DNA of 64,000 nucleotides from positions 49,119,249-49,183,248 of the forward strand of contig OZ038423.1 of the NCBI GenBank assembly GCA_964036155.1, in the 5' to 3' direction. Source of the stretch: Diploscapter coronatus. Its lineage: Eukaryota; Nematoda; Chromadorea; Rhabditida; Rhabditidae. The notes under the pieces were generated by a model. The model saw only the letters and a program-made list of their open reading frames with translations, was not told where the DNA came from and made no database searches. Position 1 is the first letter of the stretch, and each line of letters opens with the position of its first letter. The position numbers and the translations under genes were made by a program. Positions 36,707-48,225 of the stretch are shown here, piece after piece.

Positions 36707-37296
36707 GGCCCTAGTGATCTCGTCTTTCATGTTCTCGGGTCACATCGTCTCTTCCTTCATTTCGACTTAAGAGATTTGATTGTCATTTTAAATTAAGGTC
36801 ATCTAAAATTGAATTACTTTATTCCCTAAATCAGTTAACCAAATTTACCCATTAGCTGAAATAGCAAAATATTTAGGGCAAGACAATAGTTCTATCTAAA
36901 TGTTTTGGAAGATTCATCTGATGACCTTTTCTAATTCATATTCACTAATCATATCCTTTCATTCTCTTCTCTCATCATTCACATTTATCGTAAAGTCTAA
37001 AATACAAGCCTCTAAAATATAAGTCCACAACTAAAGTTGTCAAAACTGTCCACGACTCAACTCAAATCATATTATTGAGAATTTATTTATGCATTCTTTA
37101 GAATATTTAGATCATATTTATTTCCGAATTTAAGTTTCTACAAATATTATATGATAAAATATGGTGTTTTGGAAATTTCAATTTTTTCGAACAACTGAAT
37201 TCCATGGATTTTTATTTTAGGACTTACAGTGTCTATTCGCATATCTTTTGTTCGATTCTAATTAACTTCATTTTACTTATTGATTTCCTTTACAGG

Positions 37297-39966
37297 ATGT
37301 TCGAAGAGAAGCTCCTCGTGGGGATCGCCTCCACTTGCTCGCTGATCGCCGTGATCACCTGCCTGATCGTCATCCCGACGATCTACAAGGAGATCAACGA
37401 CATCCATGACGAGGTCATCGACTCTGTCAACGTGTTCCGTGTGGAGACCGATACTGCCTGGGCCGACATGATGGACGTCCAAGTCCTGGTCACCCCTCCA
37501 TCCAAGCCCAGAGAGAACCCATTCGCCTCGGTCTTCCGTCAGAAGCGTCAGTCCTACGGCGGACTCCCATCTTGGTGCCAGTGCACTCCTCCAGTCGCCC
37601 ACTGCCCACCGTTAGTATCTTGTTCTAATTGCTATGACGAAAAACAATTATTTATTCAATTTCAGAGGACCACCTGGACCCCCTGGACCTCGTAAGTTTG
37701 ACTTTCTGATTTTTAAAATCTCCTAAAGAAGTGAAGGAGTTGAGAAGAGAGCGATATTTAAGCTGAAAATTTAACATACATTTACGGTACTAATAACCAT
37801 TTTACACAATAAGATTATCAGGAGATATGCGAGAGTTGTGAAAAAGAGCAAATGCGATGTTCAATCATTCACTGCTTACAATAGTTAATCATATATCATT
37901 TCAGCTGGACAGCCCGGAAATCCTGTGAGAATTATTTTCATATATAACTTACATATTATTGCCAGTGATATTATTATGTTTTTTCGAGATAACTTACATA
38001 TTATATCTTGAAAAAACAAACACACTATTCACTGGTTACATGTTCTGTGAGTTATATTTGAATGAGCCGAAAATAGGGACCCCCTGGACAGCCTGGAGCC
38101 GACAACCACCATGTCCATCCACCCATCTCTTGCCCAGCTCCACCCAGCGACTGCAAGAAATGCCCAAGAGGGTAAGTTTTTCTCAGTATTTCAATTATTT
38201 GGCTTGAAAAATCTAGTATCTGAAATAAGAAAAAAGGTCAAATTATCCAATAATGAGCCGTATAATGTGATGCATATCGATATCATTTGATAAAATAATA
38301 TAAATCAATAACACTATTTTCAAGCCAAATATGACGCTTAGTATTGTTTTTCATTCATATTTTTACTTTGAACGACTAATCCATGTAATTTCAGACCACC
38401 AGGACCGTAAGTTCCCTATTTTTGATTTCTCCGACCAATATCTAATCAACAAATGATTTAAGTCCTGGACCTGATGGAAACATGGGCCCTGCTGTAAGCC
38501 AATTTTATTCCGGAATTTTCACTAAATTTGAATTTTAGGGACACCCTGGAGTAAGCTGGAACCATACATTTCAGAGGTTATGCTAATTTAACTTAAGGCC
38601 CCAGGACAGCCAGGTGGCAGAGGAAACAACGGCCCACCAGGACCCGTAAGATTTTGATTAATTCATCCTTGAATTTGATTCTAATTTTATTCAATTTCAG
38701 CCAGGACCCGCTGGAGGCGAGTTTTCTTCCGTTTGTCGGCACAAAACACGAAATAAATTAGCTAAAAATGAGTCCATTAGATCCCCAGATTATTCTTTTG
38801 ATATTTTAATCAGAATCTAACCATCTCCAGGACTTTAGTTCAGAATATCTTACAAATGACAGCTTTTCTCCTTCTTAAATCCCATTTCAAATCCTTCCTT
38901 AATATACCATCGAATTTGAATAATCTTTAGATGCTGGAAGACCAGGAAGCCCTGTATGGAAATGCTTTATAAATAATTTGCATATCATCGGTGATATCAT
39001 TATTGCGTTTCGAGATAATTTAATACCTCGTAAATTACTCTTGATAACTGCAATAATTATCATTGATGATAATACGTGAATTGTCTATAAAAGAATTTGA
39101 CTGATCTAGGGACAACCCGGACGCCGTAAGTTCTAAAGCTAAGATCGTCCGATCCAATGATGCATATAATTCGATTTTCAGCCGGACTCCCAGGAAAGAG
39201 TGGAACTTGTGGATATGGAAAACCAGGAAGACCAGGGTAAATCAATCATAGTTCAAAAACATACCATAATCCATGAAAATTTAGAGCCCCAGGACAGCCC
39301 GTACGTTTTACCAAGCTAATTCACTGAAAACTAACTAATTTCTAAATTATTATAGGGCCAACCAGGAAACAACGGAGGCCCAGGAGCCCCAGGTTCGCGA
39401 TTCATGAACAATTTAACCCTAGGGTTTATATTAATTCTGGGCGTAAAAACCCAGCGTTAAATGGTCCAAAGGTTTAAATTGATTATGAAATAATTTAAGG
39501 AGGCGACGGACACCCCGTGAGTTGAATTAACGCCTAATCTGATCATTTTTAAAATTAATTTAGGGACCCGCTGGACCACCAGGAAACCCCGGTATCGAAT
39601 TCACAGCTATTTACTGCCTATCGAAGATTGTGATTGAATGGAGATTTTTGATGAAATTGAATCTGAAATCTCTCATTTAATCATGATCTTGATCGGTTAA
39701 AATCGCTATGAATGACTCGATTGCAGGAAACCCCGGAAGGTAGATTTTCAAAACTTGGCCTTTGATTAATAATCGTTGCCCATTCAGACCAGGAGGAGAT
39801 GGTCTGCCAGGAATTCCAGGACAGCCGTAAGAAGATTTCAATATTGCTTATAATCGGCAAAAATGACTGATATACTTGCAGAGGAATCCCAGGACCAGAC
39901 TCGGCTTACTGCGCCTGCCCAGCAAGATCCAGCTACTTCCAGGCCAAGAGCTACAAGAAGCACTAA
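37297..39966 (+). CDS. Cuticle collagen split into 19 exons
   Basis: Exons: 37297-37610, 37666-37691, 37905-37924, 38077-38171, 38395-38406, 38463-38493, 38539-38550, 38598-38645, 38701-38716, 38931-38953, 39110-39125, 39182-39236, 39285-39300, 39356-39392, 39500-39516, 39564-39591, 39727-39739, 39788-39826, 39882-39966; 300 aa, phases consistent. Residues 8-30 form the N-terminal membrane anchor (LIAVITCLIVIPTIY). VETDTAWADM precedes a subtilisin-type cleavage site RQKR (81-84). Then come WCQC and Gly-X-Y blocks interrupted by a cysteine-containing linker (SCPAPPSDCKKC), and the C-terminus YCACPARS. This is the architecture of secreted nematode cuticle collagens, which are trimmed and cross-linked in the cuticle. 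Exons of 12, 12, 13, 16, 16, 16 and 17 nt are exceptional. The intron after 38716 uses a GC donor. AATAAA at 40136. Confidence 0.93.
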
Positions 39967-40406
39967 GCGGCGGTCCTCGGACCGAACTGGAGACGAACGT
40001 CCAAAAACTAACATCCTTCCACCATCCATTCTCTCCAGTCTCGCTTCATTTTTTCTTCCTTTCGTATCTTTGTCTTCTGCTTCAAATATCTCGCCCAAGA
40101 GTGTTGAGCATCATAAAATTCACTTGCAATTCTAAAATAAATGATTTGCACGTGAGACACCGTGTTAAATTTATCAGAAACATTAAATTAAATTACAAAA
40201 TACAAGAAGATCAGCTTTCCATTTTCAATAAAAATTCAGACTAGTCAAAATTTAACAAATATGTAATGTGAAAGCTTATCCTTACCGATTTTTACCTGTA
40301 GACTAAAAATGCAATGAAACATTATGTAGTCATGATTTCTTTTCATCTCAAAAAATCGCGCTTTGTAAAATAAGATCGATCGAGCATAGAAATATTTCTC
40401 GAATAT

Positions 40407-42365
40407 TCAATTTTTCATGACAAATCCCTGTTGAGAAGAAATTGTGGATCTCTTGTTGCCAGTGCCATTCATAGTCGGTGCACTTTTTATCACTGTTTTC
40501 TCCAGAATCGATGATCTTGTTCCGGTGAAGGCGCTTCTCACGACAGCTTGAGTGTAGAGAAATATCGCTGCATTTATCAGACCCTAAAATCAAATTTATC
40601 ATATTCTACAAAAATATCGTAGATTTATCTTAATTCAATCTCTCGTATAATGTACAATTTTTAACGGAAAATTTGAAATTTCATTGCAAGATCTCCCAGT
40701 TTTTTTTTACATTTATGCAAGTCAAATTCAATTTGCAATAAAATCTGGCAAACAAGAGTCCAATTATTATGTGGATATTAGAGTATTTTCACATGTGACA
40801 TGCAGTAATTATGGGAATTTTTACCTTGCACAAATTCATCACGTAGAAGAGGTTGCTCGAATATCCCGGGTTGAATATAAGAATGAGGTCGGGCACGGTG
40901 AACATCAGAATCGTGTTCGAAGTGATCAGCGCGATCGTCAGCGTCATTTTCGTCAATTTTTTCGTGTTCAACACTTCGATCCCTTGAATTTGGGCACTGT
41001 CGGATAAAATCTGAAAAATAACATTTTCAAAATGATCAATATAGGTAATTAATAAAGCGTGAAATATAAAAGGTCAAATTTTTAAAATTAATTACTTTAA
41101 AAAATATATCGCAACATCAGCGCATATTAAATTAGATAAAATTTTGTTATGGTGGTGTTTACAAGTTTTTTTCAGATTATTTATCACGAATTCGTAATAA
41201 TGCGATCTTATCAATTGACAGAAATTTATAACTAGCTTACATTATAAAGCCGATGAAATATAGGAATGTATACGAGAATACACGCTAATGTGCAAGTAAC
41301 TCGAATCCATCGTAAAAATGCGAAATTACTAGGAGTTAAGGCATTTACCAAATTGCACATCATTGGTTGCTAAATATATCTTTTTGAAATATATCTCGAA
41401 TAAAAAATTGCATTTACATCTTTGGTAACATCAAAAGGCACGCTATCGCTAATTGCTTTGAAAACTGGATAAATAGCCAGTAAATACGGCAGAGCGACAA
41501 AAGCAATAATATAACCATATGGCAATCGACCATATCTCATAGGGTTATACGTACAATATAATCTGTCAAACGCTGATACGATGCATAACAGTCCTTAAAA
41601 ATACACAAATTAGGAAGAACAAACTCGAAAAAAAAATTACCCGCAACGCATGTATCAATCATGAAAAGTAACACGTTTGGACTTGTAACACAATACCATT
41701 TCGTTACTGCGGGAATATCTAAAGTTAGGTTCCAATTTTAATAATTCTTGATAGAGGCATAAATATTGATATTTCATTTTGATTAAAGAAAAAACTCCTA
41801 TTTCTACACTAATGATGCGATTTTTCATTTATTCCTTTAGAAATTATATGCAAATAGAATGTTTATAAAATTGTTTGCAGCAATTTTGAAACATTTGATA
41901 TATTTACGCACATTCGTATTTCATAATAATCTGTATCCGATTTATACCCGTAACGAAATAAGTCGCTCCAAAAATTACATCGAAAGCCATTATACCTAAA
42001 TCAATTGTCTCGAACTTGCTTACAATTATTTATTATGTGGCTATGTGGTTGCTTACATAGAACAATCGCACTTTCTCTATGACATCGAGTTTTCTTAACA
42101 AATGTAAGACGAATTATGACGAATAAATTAAAGGAAATTATCGTAAGTCCGCCAATTATGTAAAACCATACGGATCTCTAAAAGTTTACATTTTTGCTCA
42201 AAACCTCCAAATAGTTAGTTAAAATTTCGAGACAAAGTTACAATGGAATTATTTTCAGACATAATTAGACGACTTTTGCAGTAAATAATTATAAATAAGG
42301 AGCTTTTTGGAACATACATTAGTAATGGTTTCTGCATAGAGATTTCTGATTTGTAAAGTAGGCAT
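40407..42365 (-). CDS. Srsx-like serpentine receptor
   Basis: Eight exons encode 332 aa: 42365-42318, 42177-42057, 41995-41912, 41718-41641, 41593-41418, 41369-41241, 41010-40825, 40583-40407. All introns are GT-AG and phases agree. The extracellular start MPTLQIRNLYAETITNRS carries an N-R-S glycosylation site. Then follow TM1 (GGLTIISFNLFVIIRL), TM2 (IMAFDVIFGATYFV), a conserved-type Cys in WYC before TM3, SAFDRLYCTYNPMRYGRLPY (DRY-like motif after TM3), TM4 to TM6 and TM7 (LCKGLINAAIFLYTQ). This is a rhodopsin-like layout, closest to the nematode Srsx class; the class assignment is tentative. An alternative upstream start exon near 42654 would add an extra hydrophobic span and was not used. 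Exon 7 is richer in G+C than its neighbours. Confidence 0.8.
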
Positions 42366-43223
42366 TATAGCGATATTTCAACAAGAGATATTTTGTCAAT
42401 TAGTAATTTTAAAGATTGCCTATCAAAAGTCATTTATGAACCCAACGATATAGTAAAATTAACAACAGACATTTTAGTGAATATAAATAATCTAACCTGA
42501 TCATAATCAGCAACTTGGTCTTTCGTAAATACAATCTGATTCGAGCTAGAATCCATTTAAGCAAAAATCCGAAGAATATAAAAATTAGGCCGGCTCCATA
42601 TAATAAATTAAACTTTTCTGAAGGCTGATTAAAATTTTTAAAAGAAATTTTCAAATCACAAAACTAATTGCAAGCTAGTGTAGGAAGAATCAGTATCACA
42701 AATGAAAGACTAAATTGCGCAATTCATAAAAATCTAAATTCTTCGAATAGCTGAATTTATATCTATAATTTAAAAGAACACGTAGTGAAGAAGTAGATTT
42801 TCAAGATTAAATATAATTTGCAGTTTTCAAGGGTATGAAATTGCACATATGGCTCGAAGTACCTGTATAGTTCAATTTAACTAAATATAGAATTCGATGT
42901 GAAAATTATCAGAGAACGAGTGTGAATAACATGAAAAAATAATGAGCAAGTTAAATTGGGAAAATATTTTCGTAAATTCCTGCTAAAATACATGAGATCA
43001 ACTTATCGAAAAAAAAAAAACCTCATAGCTCTGCTTGGAATTGTTAAGCATGCTTTATAAAGACTAGGACACGAGATTCGATTTGCACAATAAAATTAAC
43101 TGCCAATTGTTTATTAGTGATATGAAAAAGCTGAGATAAAAAGGAGTGACTCAATTTACATAGAAAAGGCCTATTCAGTAGCATACTTCATGGAAACAGG
43201 AGCAATGTTGGCTTTTCTTACTA
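42366..43223. other. Intergenic DNA, no gene seen
   Basis: Upstream of the minus-strand receptor. AT-rich with only short open frames. It should contain the receptor promoter. Confidence 0.5.
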
Positions 43224-43550
43224 GGGAATCCTTTTAGGGTTCCATGGAATTTCGCAATGAGACCGGGCGCATCTGAAAGAGCAAATTTTTCTGAATCTAC
43301 TCATAATTTTTCCAATAAAAATGAAAATCACATTTTGGTTCTTATTTGACCTTTTGTTGTTCTTTACTAAGTCTTGTAGAAACTAGCATACGAGCTATTT
43401 TCTAAAGAGAAAAATCGATTTTTTGAGCTAATTACATAGTGTAATTATTCGTTTTTGTTTAAAAAAAGACATGAATTGCATCAGAACAATCTTCTCTTCA
43501 AACGCACCCGGTCTCGTTGCGAAATTCCACGGGACCCTAAAAAGGCTCCC
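43224..43550. mobile_element. MITE with 46-bp inverted ends
   Basis: About 327 bp. The left end (GGAATCCTTTTAGGGTTCC, continuing ATGGAATTTCGCAATGAGACCGGG) is the complement of the right end, with a handful of mismatches over about 46 bp. The interior has no gene. Target duplication is not clear, so the superfamily is unassigned. Confidence 0.75.
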
Positions 43551-43563
43551 CCGTCAGATAAAA

Positions 43564-43686
43564 GCAGACCTAGGGAGCACTTTCGTCAGATGAAGAAAAT
43601 TTATGGGAGATAGGTCGCAGAGGGAAAATTTTGTATGGCGAGGTAGGTCGCAAGGGGTTTCTGACGATGGTCTTCCCTGGGTCTGC
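43564..43686 (+). repeat. Hairpin repeat family H, best copy
   Basis: 123 bp with complementary ends GCAGACCTAGGGAGCACTTT and TCTTCCCTGGGTCTGC, and internal TCGTCAGA / TCTGACGA. It has a partial internal duplication of GGTAGGTCGCA. Most complete of four copies (others at 14682, 18708, 44880). It abuts the 43224 element. Confidence 0.85.
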
Positions 43687-44220
43687 TTTTTCCTCAATCA
43701 TTTTTTCAGAAACACTCGTGTTCTTCTAAAAAGTTTTTATTCGTGCATTCTGAAATATTCAGAAGATATAGGGAGATTGTTTATGATGGAGATCAACTAT
43801 GCAAGGGTAAAATTGATGGAGGATAGATATAGAAAAAGGAGATTGGGATTTGAGTTGGCACATTTATGACGTAGAGTTTACAAAAATAGATTTTTATGCA
43901 TTCAAATTAATTCTCTTTGGGAAATCTTCAAAGATCAATGAAATAATCAAATTCTATCATTTTTTGAGACGGAAAAACATGAAATCAGTAAACTTCCTAT
44001 TAAAAAATTTCGAAAAGTCGTTCGTTACAAATTCTCGTCATAAATATGCCACTCAATTGCATCCGAGTTTTGGTCTCCCTGATTCTCCTTTGATAAAATC
44101 AAATAAATTAAACACAGAAAATCGATATTTTGCCTAGAAAAATAGAAGTTTACGAGAAAGGTTCAACGAGAGAATCCTTCACTTCATTATGTCAATTTCG
44201 TCAGCCATCCCCTGCTTGCT

Positions 44221-46021
44221 CTAGACCTCCTGAATGAGAGCGTCCGTGGTCTTGTATTCCTTCTGGGTCGGTGCCAGTTCCATCTCATTCCTCACCATCT
44301 CGATCATCTGTTTCTCATTCTCTTCGAGAATCTCCTTCAGCGTCGCGTTCAGCATCAGGTGGTACAGGCCAATCGCTGAAAATCGCCTATTTATTCGATT
44401 TTCGGGGTTCATTTAAAGGACGCGTAAATTTCTCATCAAACGCGTCAAGGATTATAAGCGCTGATAATAAGTCCGCTTTAATAGTAGAAATATTCGAACG
44501 ACTAATGATAAAAGGAATGCATTATCACAAATAACTGAACCTCTGCAGATGAGGAGAATACAGATGAGATGGATGGTAATGCGGACGAGCAGGGGGAAAT
44601 GCAGTTCGTGGCCGAACATCTTGGAGGGCAGCGCGAAATTCTCTTCGGGTTCCATCGCGTTGCTGCCGGCAAGCTCGTCTGAATTCGGGAAAAATTGAAA
44701 TAAAGTGTTCTAAATTTAATCAATTTGATTGCTATCACATGCACCCGCAAATCTTGCTCTTCAAAAAAAACATGTTAATTCGAAATTTTGCTTTTCGGAA
44801 ATCGGAATTATTTTAATTTTTAGGAATTCAGAATTTTTATTTTTCAGAATTCGGAACGCCAAAACCCTCGGAATTCCGCCCGACCCCGCTAGGGATACAA
44901 AATTACGAATAAAATATTATAGGAAGTAGGTCAGAGGTATTCTGTCTTAAGTCCTCCCTAGGGTCTGGTTCGTATCAATGACTTACTCGGAATATCGCGG
45001 AACATGTCGATGATCGAGGAAAACAACAAGATCAAGATTCTCAGAAAGATGCAGAGGGTGCCCGTGACGTAGAGGCCCAGGCTCATGAGCCGATACGCAC
45101 ACAACATCGCGACGTACTGCACCAGCTGAAAATAGCAATTCAATAGTGGGCAGCTAAAATATGACGAAAACGGCAGGATGCGAGTTTTCCAACTCTTAAG
45201 TCTCACTTTCTAGCCTATTTCTAACGATAAATTTCAACATCTCGTTATTTCTTCGCTTCCAAACCAAAAATTCAAAAACGACTGATAAGCATGATCTGGT
45301 GATCAGGAAAAAAACTTTAATTTTAAAATGTGAGACACAAAATTTCTCGTTTCTTCTCTGAAAACTGTATTCTTTATGAAAAAATCAACTGACCCCGAAG
45401 AGCAAGAAATAGTACCAGGCGGTACCCCTTGTCGGGTGGAGCACGAAGGTCGGGTCACTGTAGAAGAGCAGCAGAGTGACGACGAGCAGGCCTGAAATTT
45501 CATATTAAATTATTTCTCCTGAATTACTTTGGAAGTTCAACCTAATATTTGTGAATTTGTGGAAATTTAAAAAAAAAAAAAAATTGACCAAGTTCGATAA
45601 TCATTTTTTAAACTTTTGATATTGAATTTCGTGGTTAGCAGTGTTCTTGAAAAGATTTTTGAAGTGAAGCGTGGCTTTTCAGAAAGTGCATCCATTTTTG
45701 AGCTGAAATAGTGGAATATTTGGAAGATTGACAATTTCGCAACCTGGCGATATAAAATGCAGAATGGGAGTGAAAAATTTAGTTTACATCAAATTTCAAA
45801 TAGCTAATTTTTCCCAGTCGCCAAAATCGGGGATGAACTTTCCAAAACTCGTAAAGCTTCGTCGCAGCAATATTTCTCCCCTCAAACTTACTGCTCTGGA
45901 TGCAGATAAAATCACGGGCGAGCTGTTTGTAAGCCACCTTATCGAAGTCCTGGACGAGGCTCTTGAGCGGCTCGTTCTGGCGATTCCACTCCTTCATCGC
46001 GGCGGTCTGTTCGACGTCCAT
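44221..46021 (-). CDS. Multi-span membrane protein, family not recognised
   Basis: Five exons encode 219 aa: 46021-45892, 45491-45394, 45125-44987, 44678-44541, 44375-44221. Splice sites are GT-AG with matching phases, and the exons are much richer in G+C than the introns. The start MDVEQTAAMKEWNRQNEPLK follows a TTTTGCAG acceptor that could be cis or trans. Four hydrophobic segments follow: LLVVTLLLFYSDPTFVL, a long LFGLVQYVAMLCAYRL block, LYVTGTLCIFLRILILLFS, and LLVRITIHLICILLICRGAI. The C-terminal 45 residues are charged and probably cytoplasmic (EILEENEKQMIEMVRNEMEL). I do not recognise the family and assign no function. A degraded H repeat lies in intron 3. Confidence 0.85.
44880..44969 (+). 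repeat. Hairpin repeat family H, degraded copy
   Basis: The right half (AGTCCTCCCTAGGGTCTGG) is clear; the left half (GACCCCGCTAGGGA) is worn. It lies in an intron of the membrane-protein gene. Confidence 0.55.
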
Positions 46022-46468
46022 TATTGCAAGATGAAAAGGCAATCTACCTGCAAAATTTGAAAATTATCAAATGCCGCTTGGCGAAAACATAATTATGGTA
46101 ATTCACCTTGGCAGAAACGAAAAGAAAATGTAAGCAGGACAAGATTTCAAATGGTTTTTCGAGAAAAAATATTCAAACGTTGCCTAAATTTCGAGAAACC
46201 GAACGAAAAAATCATTTTTAAAAAATTCGCAAATTTTGCAAGCAGAATTTGGTAGGCATGTTCATGAAGTCTTCGATAAAATATTCCCTAAAAATGTTCA
46301 AAACGTTTCGAGGAAAATCGAAAATGACCAATTCGATCACTTTACGTAAATCGAGCGATGATCGTCTACTCGAGCACACTTGCATTTTCCTTCGCTTTCT
46401 TCATTCTCGTCGTTTTTTTCGTTTTCCTCGACTTTTTTACCTATTAGAGTTACAATTTCTGTCATTCT

Positions 46469-46614
46469 TAGAGCGTGTTCAAAGTTGTGCTGAAATCAGC
46501 ATCAGCATCAGAGCAAAAAGAGAATGCAGACGGCTATGCTCTTTTCCTTATCACTCTCATTTGCATACTCTCTCTGCTGATGCTAACTTCAGTACAACTC
46601 TGAACGCACCCTTA
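46469..46614. mobile_element. Foldback MITE, PIF/Harbinger-like
   Basis: About 146 bp that is nearly all inverted repeat: left GAGCGTGTTCAAAGTTGTGC and right GTACAACTCTGAACGCACCC, with GCATCAGC / GCTGATGC inside. TTA occurs directly at both ends, which fits the 3-bp TWA duplication of PIF/Harbinger elements. The superfamily call is inference. Confidence 0.65.
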
Positions 46615-46748
46615 CTATATCAGCTTTATAAGGTATCGTATTCTTCAAATTATATCTGCATTTGTGATTACAGAATGATCGATAGTTACGAAGAAAAGTT
46701 GAACAATTTCGTATTTTGTACAAATTTATGGACTTTGGTAATGAGAAA

Positions 46749-46855
46749 CAGAGCTGAGACGAAGTTGAAATCTTAAAATTCGAAGTCGAAGTTGGCTCAA
46801 AAACCCTCGAAGTTTCGACTTTCGAAGCCGAAGTCGAAACTTCGTCTCAGCTCTG
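46749..46855. repeat. Perfect 18-bp inverted repeat, 107 bp overall
   Basis: The 18 bases at 46749-46766 (CAGAGCTGAGACGAAGTT) are the exact complement of 46838-46855. The loop has repeated GAAGTCGAA motifs that allow further pairing. Confidence 0.85.
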
Positions 46856-47538
46856 ATGGGAAATAAAGATTTCTTTAATTTTTGTTTAATTGTCGCTTTC
46901 GGTTGATCAACTATTTATCCATAGCATTGTTCTTTCGTCTGTCTGTCTCGAATTGCCTCCCCACCGCTCTTTCCCGTTCGAGCTTTTGTCGTTTTTCCAT
47001 CAATTGCAATACTGAAAGATTCCTTGTATTGAGAATCAGAAAGATCATCAAGTGTCGACGAATACACTTTAGAGATGATAATTCATAAAGCCGTCAAAAT
47101 CACGACACAAAGGCGGTGAATGAACTGATCACTGATCTCATCGTCTTTTGCATTTTGAGCACTTTTCGTTCCGTTCGCCGTCACTCCACGAGTAGATGAG
47201 TGTTAATGTGGGTCGTGCGTGATATGAAGTGAGATCAATCCAATCATTTGGCTTAATTCCAATTTTATCGCTTACGATTTTGCAATTCTTTCATAAAATT
47301 GTTCTATGTGTGCTAAATAATTCTTGCATAAACATTTCTTATTCCAAATCGTACTCGAGCATTTGTTGTTTTTATCGACGAACATTTAGATTGGTTTAGA
47401 CATTCTTCGAAGTGGTTGCGTTTCTGCCGCGACACTCACATCATCATATCGATTGGAGTGAGAGGCGTGCGAGAGGAGAGGGAGCGCTTCTGACTGCTCT
47501 CAGCACGAACTGAGCGGCTGGGGCAGCACGTCTTCATA

Positions 47539-47811
47539 TTGATTGCCTCTCGGGCGCTCCTCCTCTTCTTCCCTCTCACTTCCCCACACTACCTCTTTCC
47601 CCTAGCCTTTTTATCCACACTATTCCATCGTTTTGTGCTTCTTATCTTCTACAGCTTTTTACTTACTGCCATTCCAGTGCTTTCTGCGCTTTATCTCATT
47701 TTTCCTCGCTATTTCTCAAATTTCTGGTATCTTTCCAGAAGCCTTCTTTTGGAGCTCTCTCCTGCTTGCCTCACTCGCTTCGGGGCGCCTCCTCAGCAGC
47801 CCTTTAATCAG
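47539..47811 (+). other. Candidate 5' leader exon of egl-3
   Basis: A pyrimidine-rich stretch ends at AATCAG followed by GTGAGC (47812), a good donor. The next AG in strong context is at 48223, just before the egl-3 ATG. It could be a non-coding first exon; the AG could equally receive a spliced leader. Its end at the donor is firmer than its start. Confidence 0.3.
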
Positions 47812-48225
47812 GTGAGCTTGACAATTATCAAACCTTATCACTCCCTCATTTTCTTGATTAGTTAGGATTATTATCTATTTTTGAACAATCAGGCCATGAA
47901 TGAACCTTCGTGCAACTAAATTACGATACAGTAGTGTTTAGAAGGAGGATTGGATATATAAGCAAAACTGTTTCGTCGTCTATCATTATTAGGCCTTTCC
48001 ACCATAATTCATTCATGTCCCTGAAAATAAGCAGAGACAAACTTCCATAGTCTCGTCTTGTAAAATGATAAGAGTTTCTCGAATGATTTTCCAATAACAT
48101 TCTGAAAGGTCTTCCTTGAGCTACTTTGTCCTTCAAAAAACTGAGACTAAATCTCATCTAACAAACATTTTTCATTATTTTATGTACACCAAGAAATGTT
48201 TGCTTTAACTAAAGAAATTTCAGGT

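Larger units (their letters stand above)
46022..47538. other. Divergent intergenic region before egl-3
   Basis: Between the minus-strand membrane-protein gene and the plus-strand PC2 gene, so it should hold both promoters. It contains two foldback structures (46469-46614 and 46749-46855) and a G+C-richer, purine-rich patch at 47460-47540. No gene seen. Confidence 0.55.

Noticed and set aside
42498..42654. Alternative first exon of the Srsx-like receptor
   Set aside because: It would add an eighth hydrophobic span; the exon at 42365-42318 gives a short glycosylated N-terminus in phase.
46249..46776. 175-codon open frame, plus strand
   Set aside because: It runs through a foldback element and part of an inverted repeat; the translation has no recognisable features.
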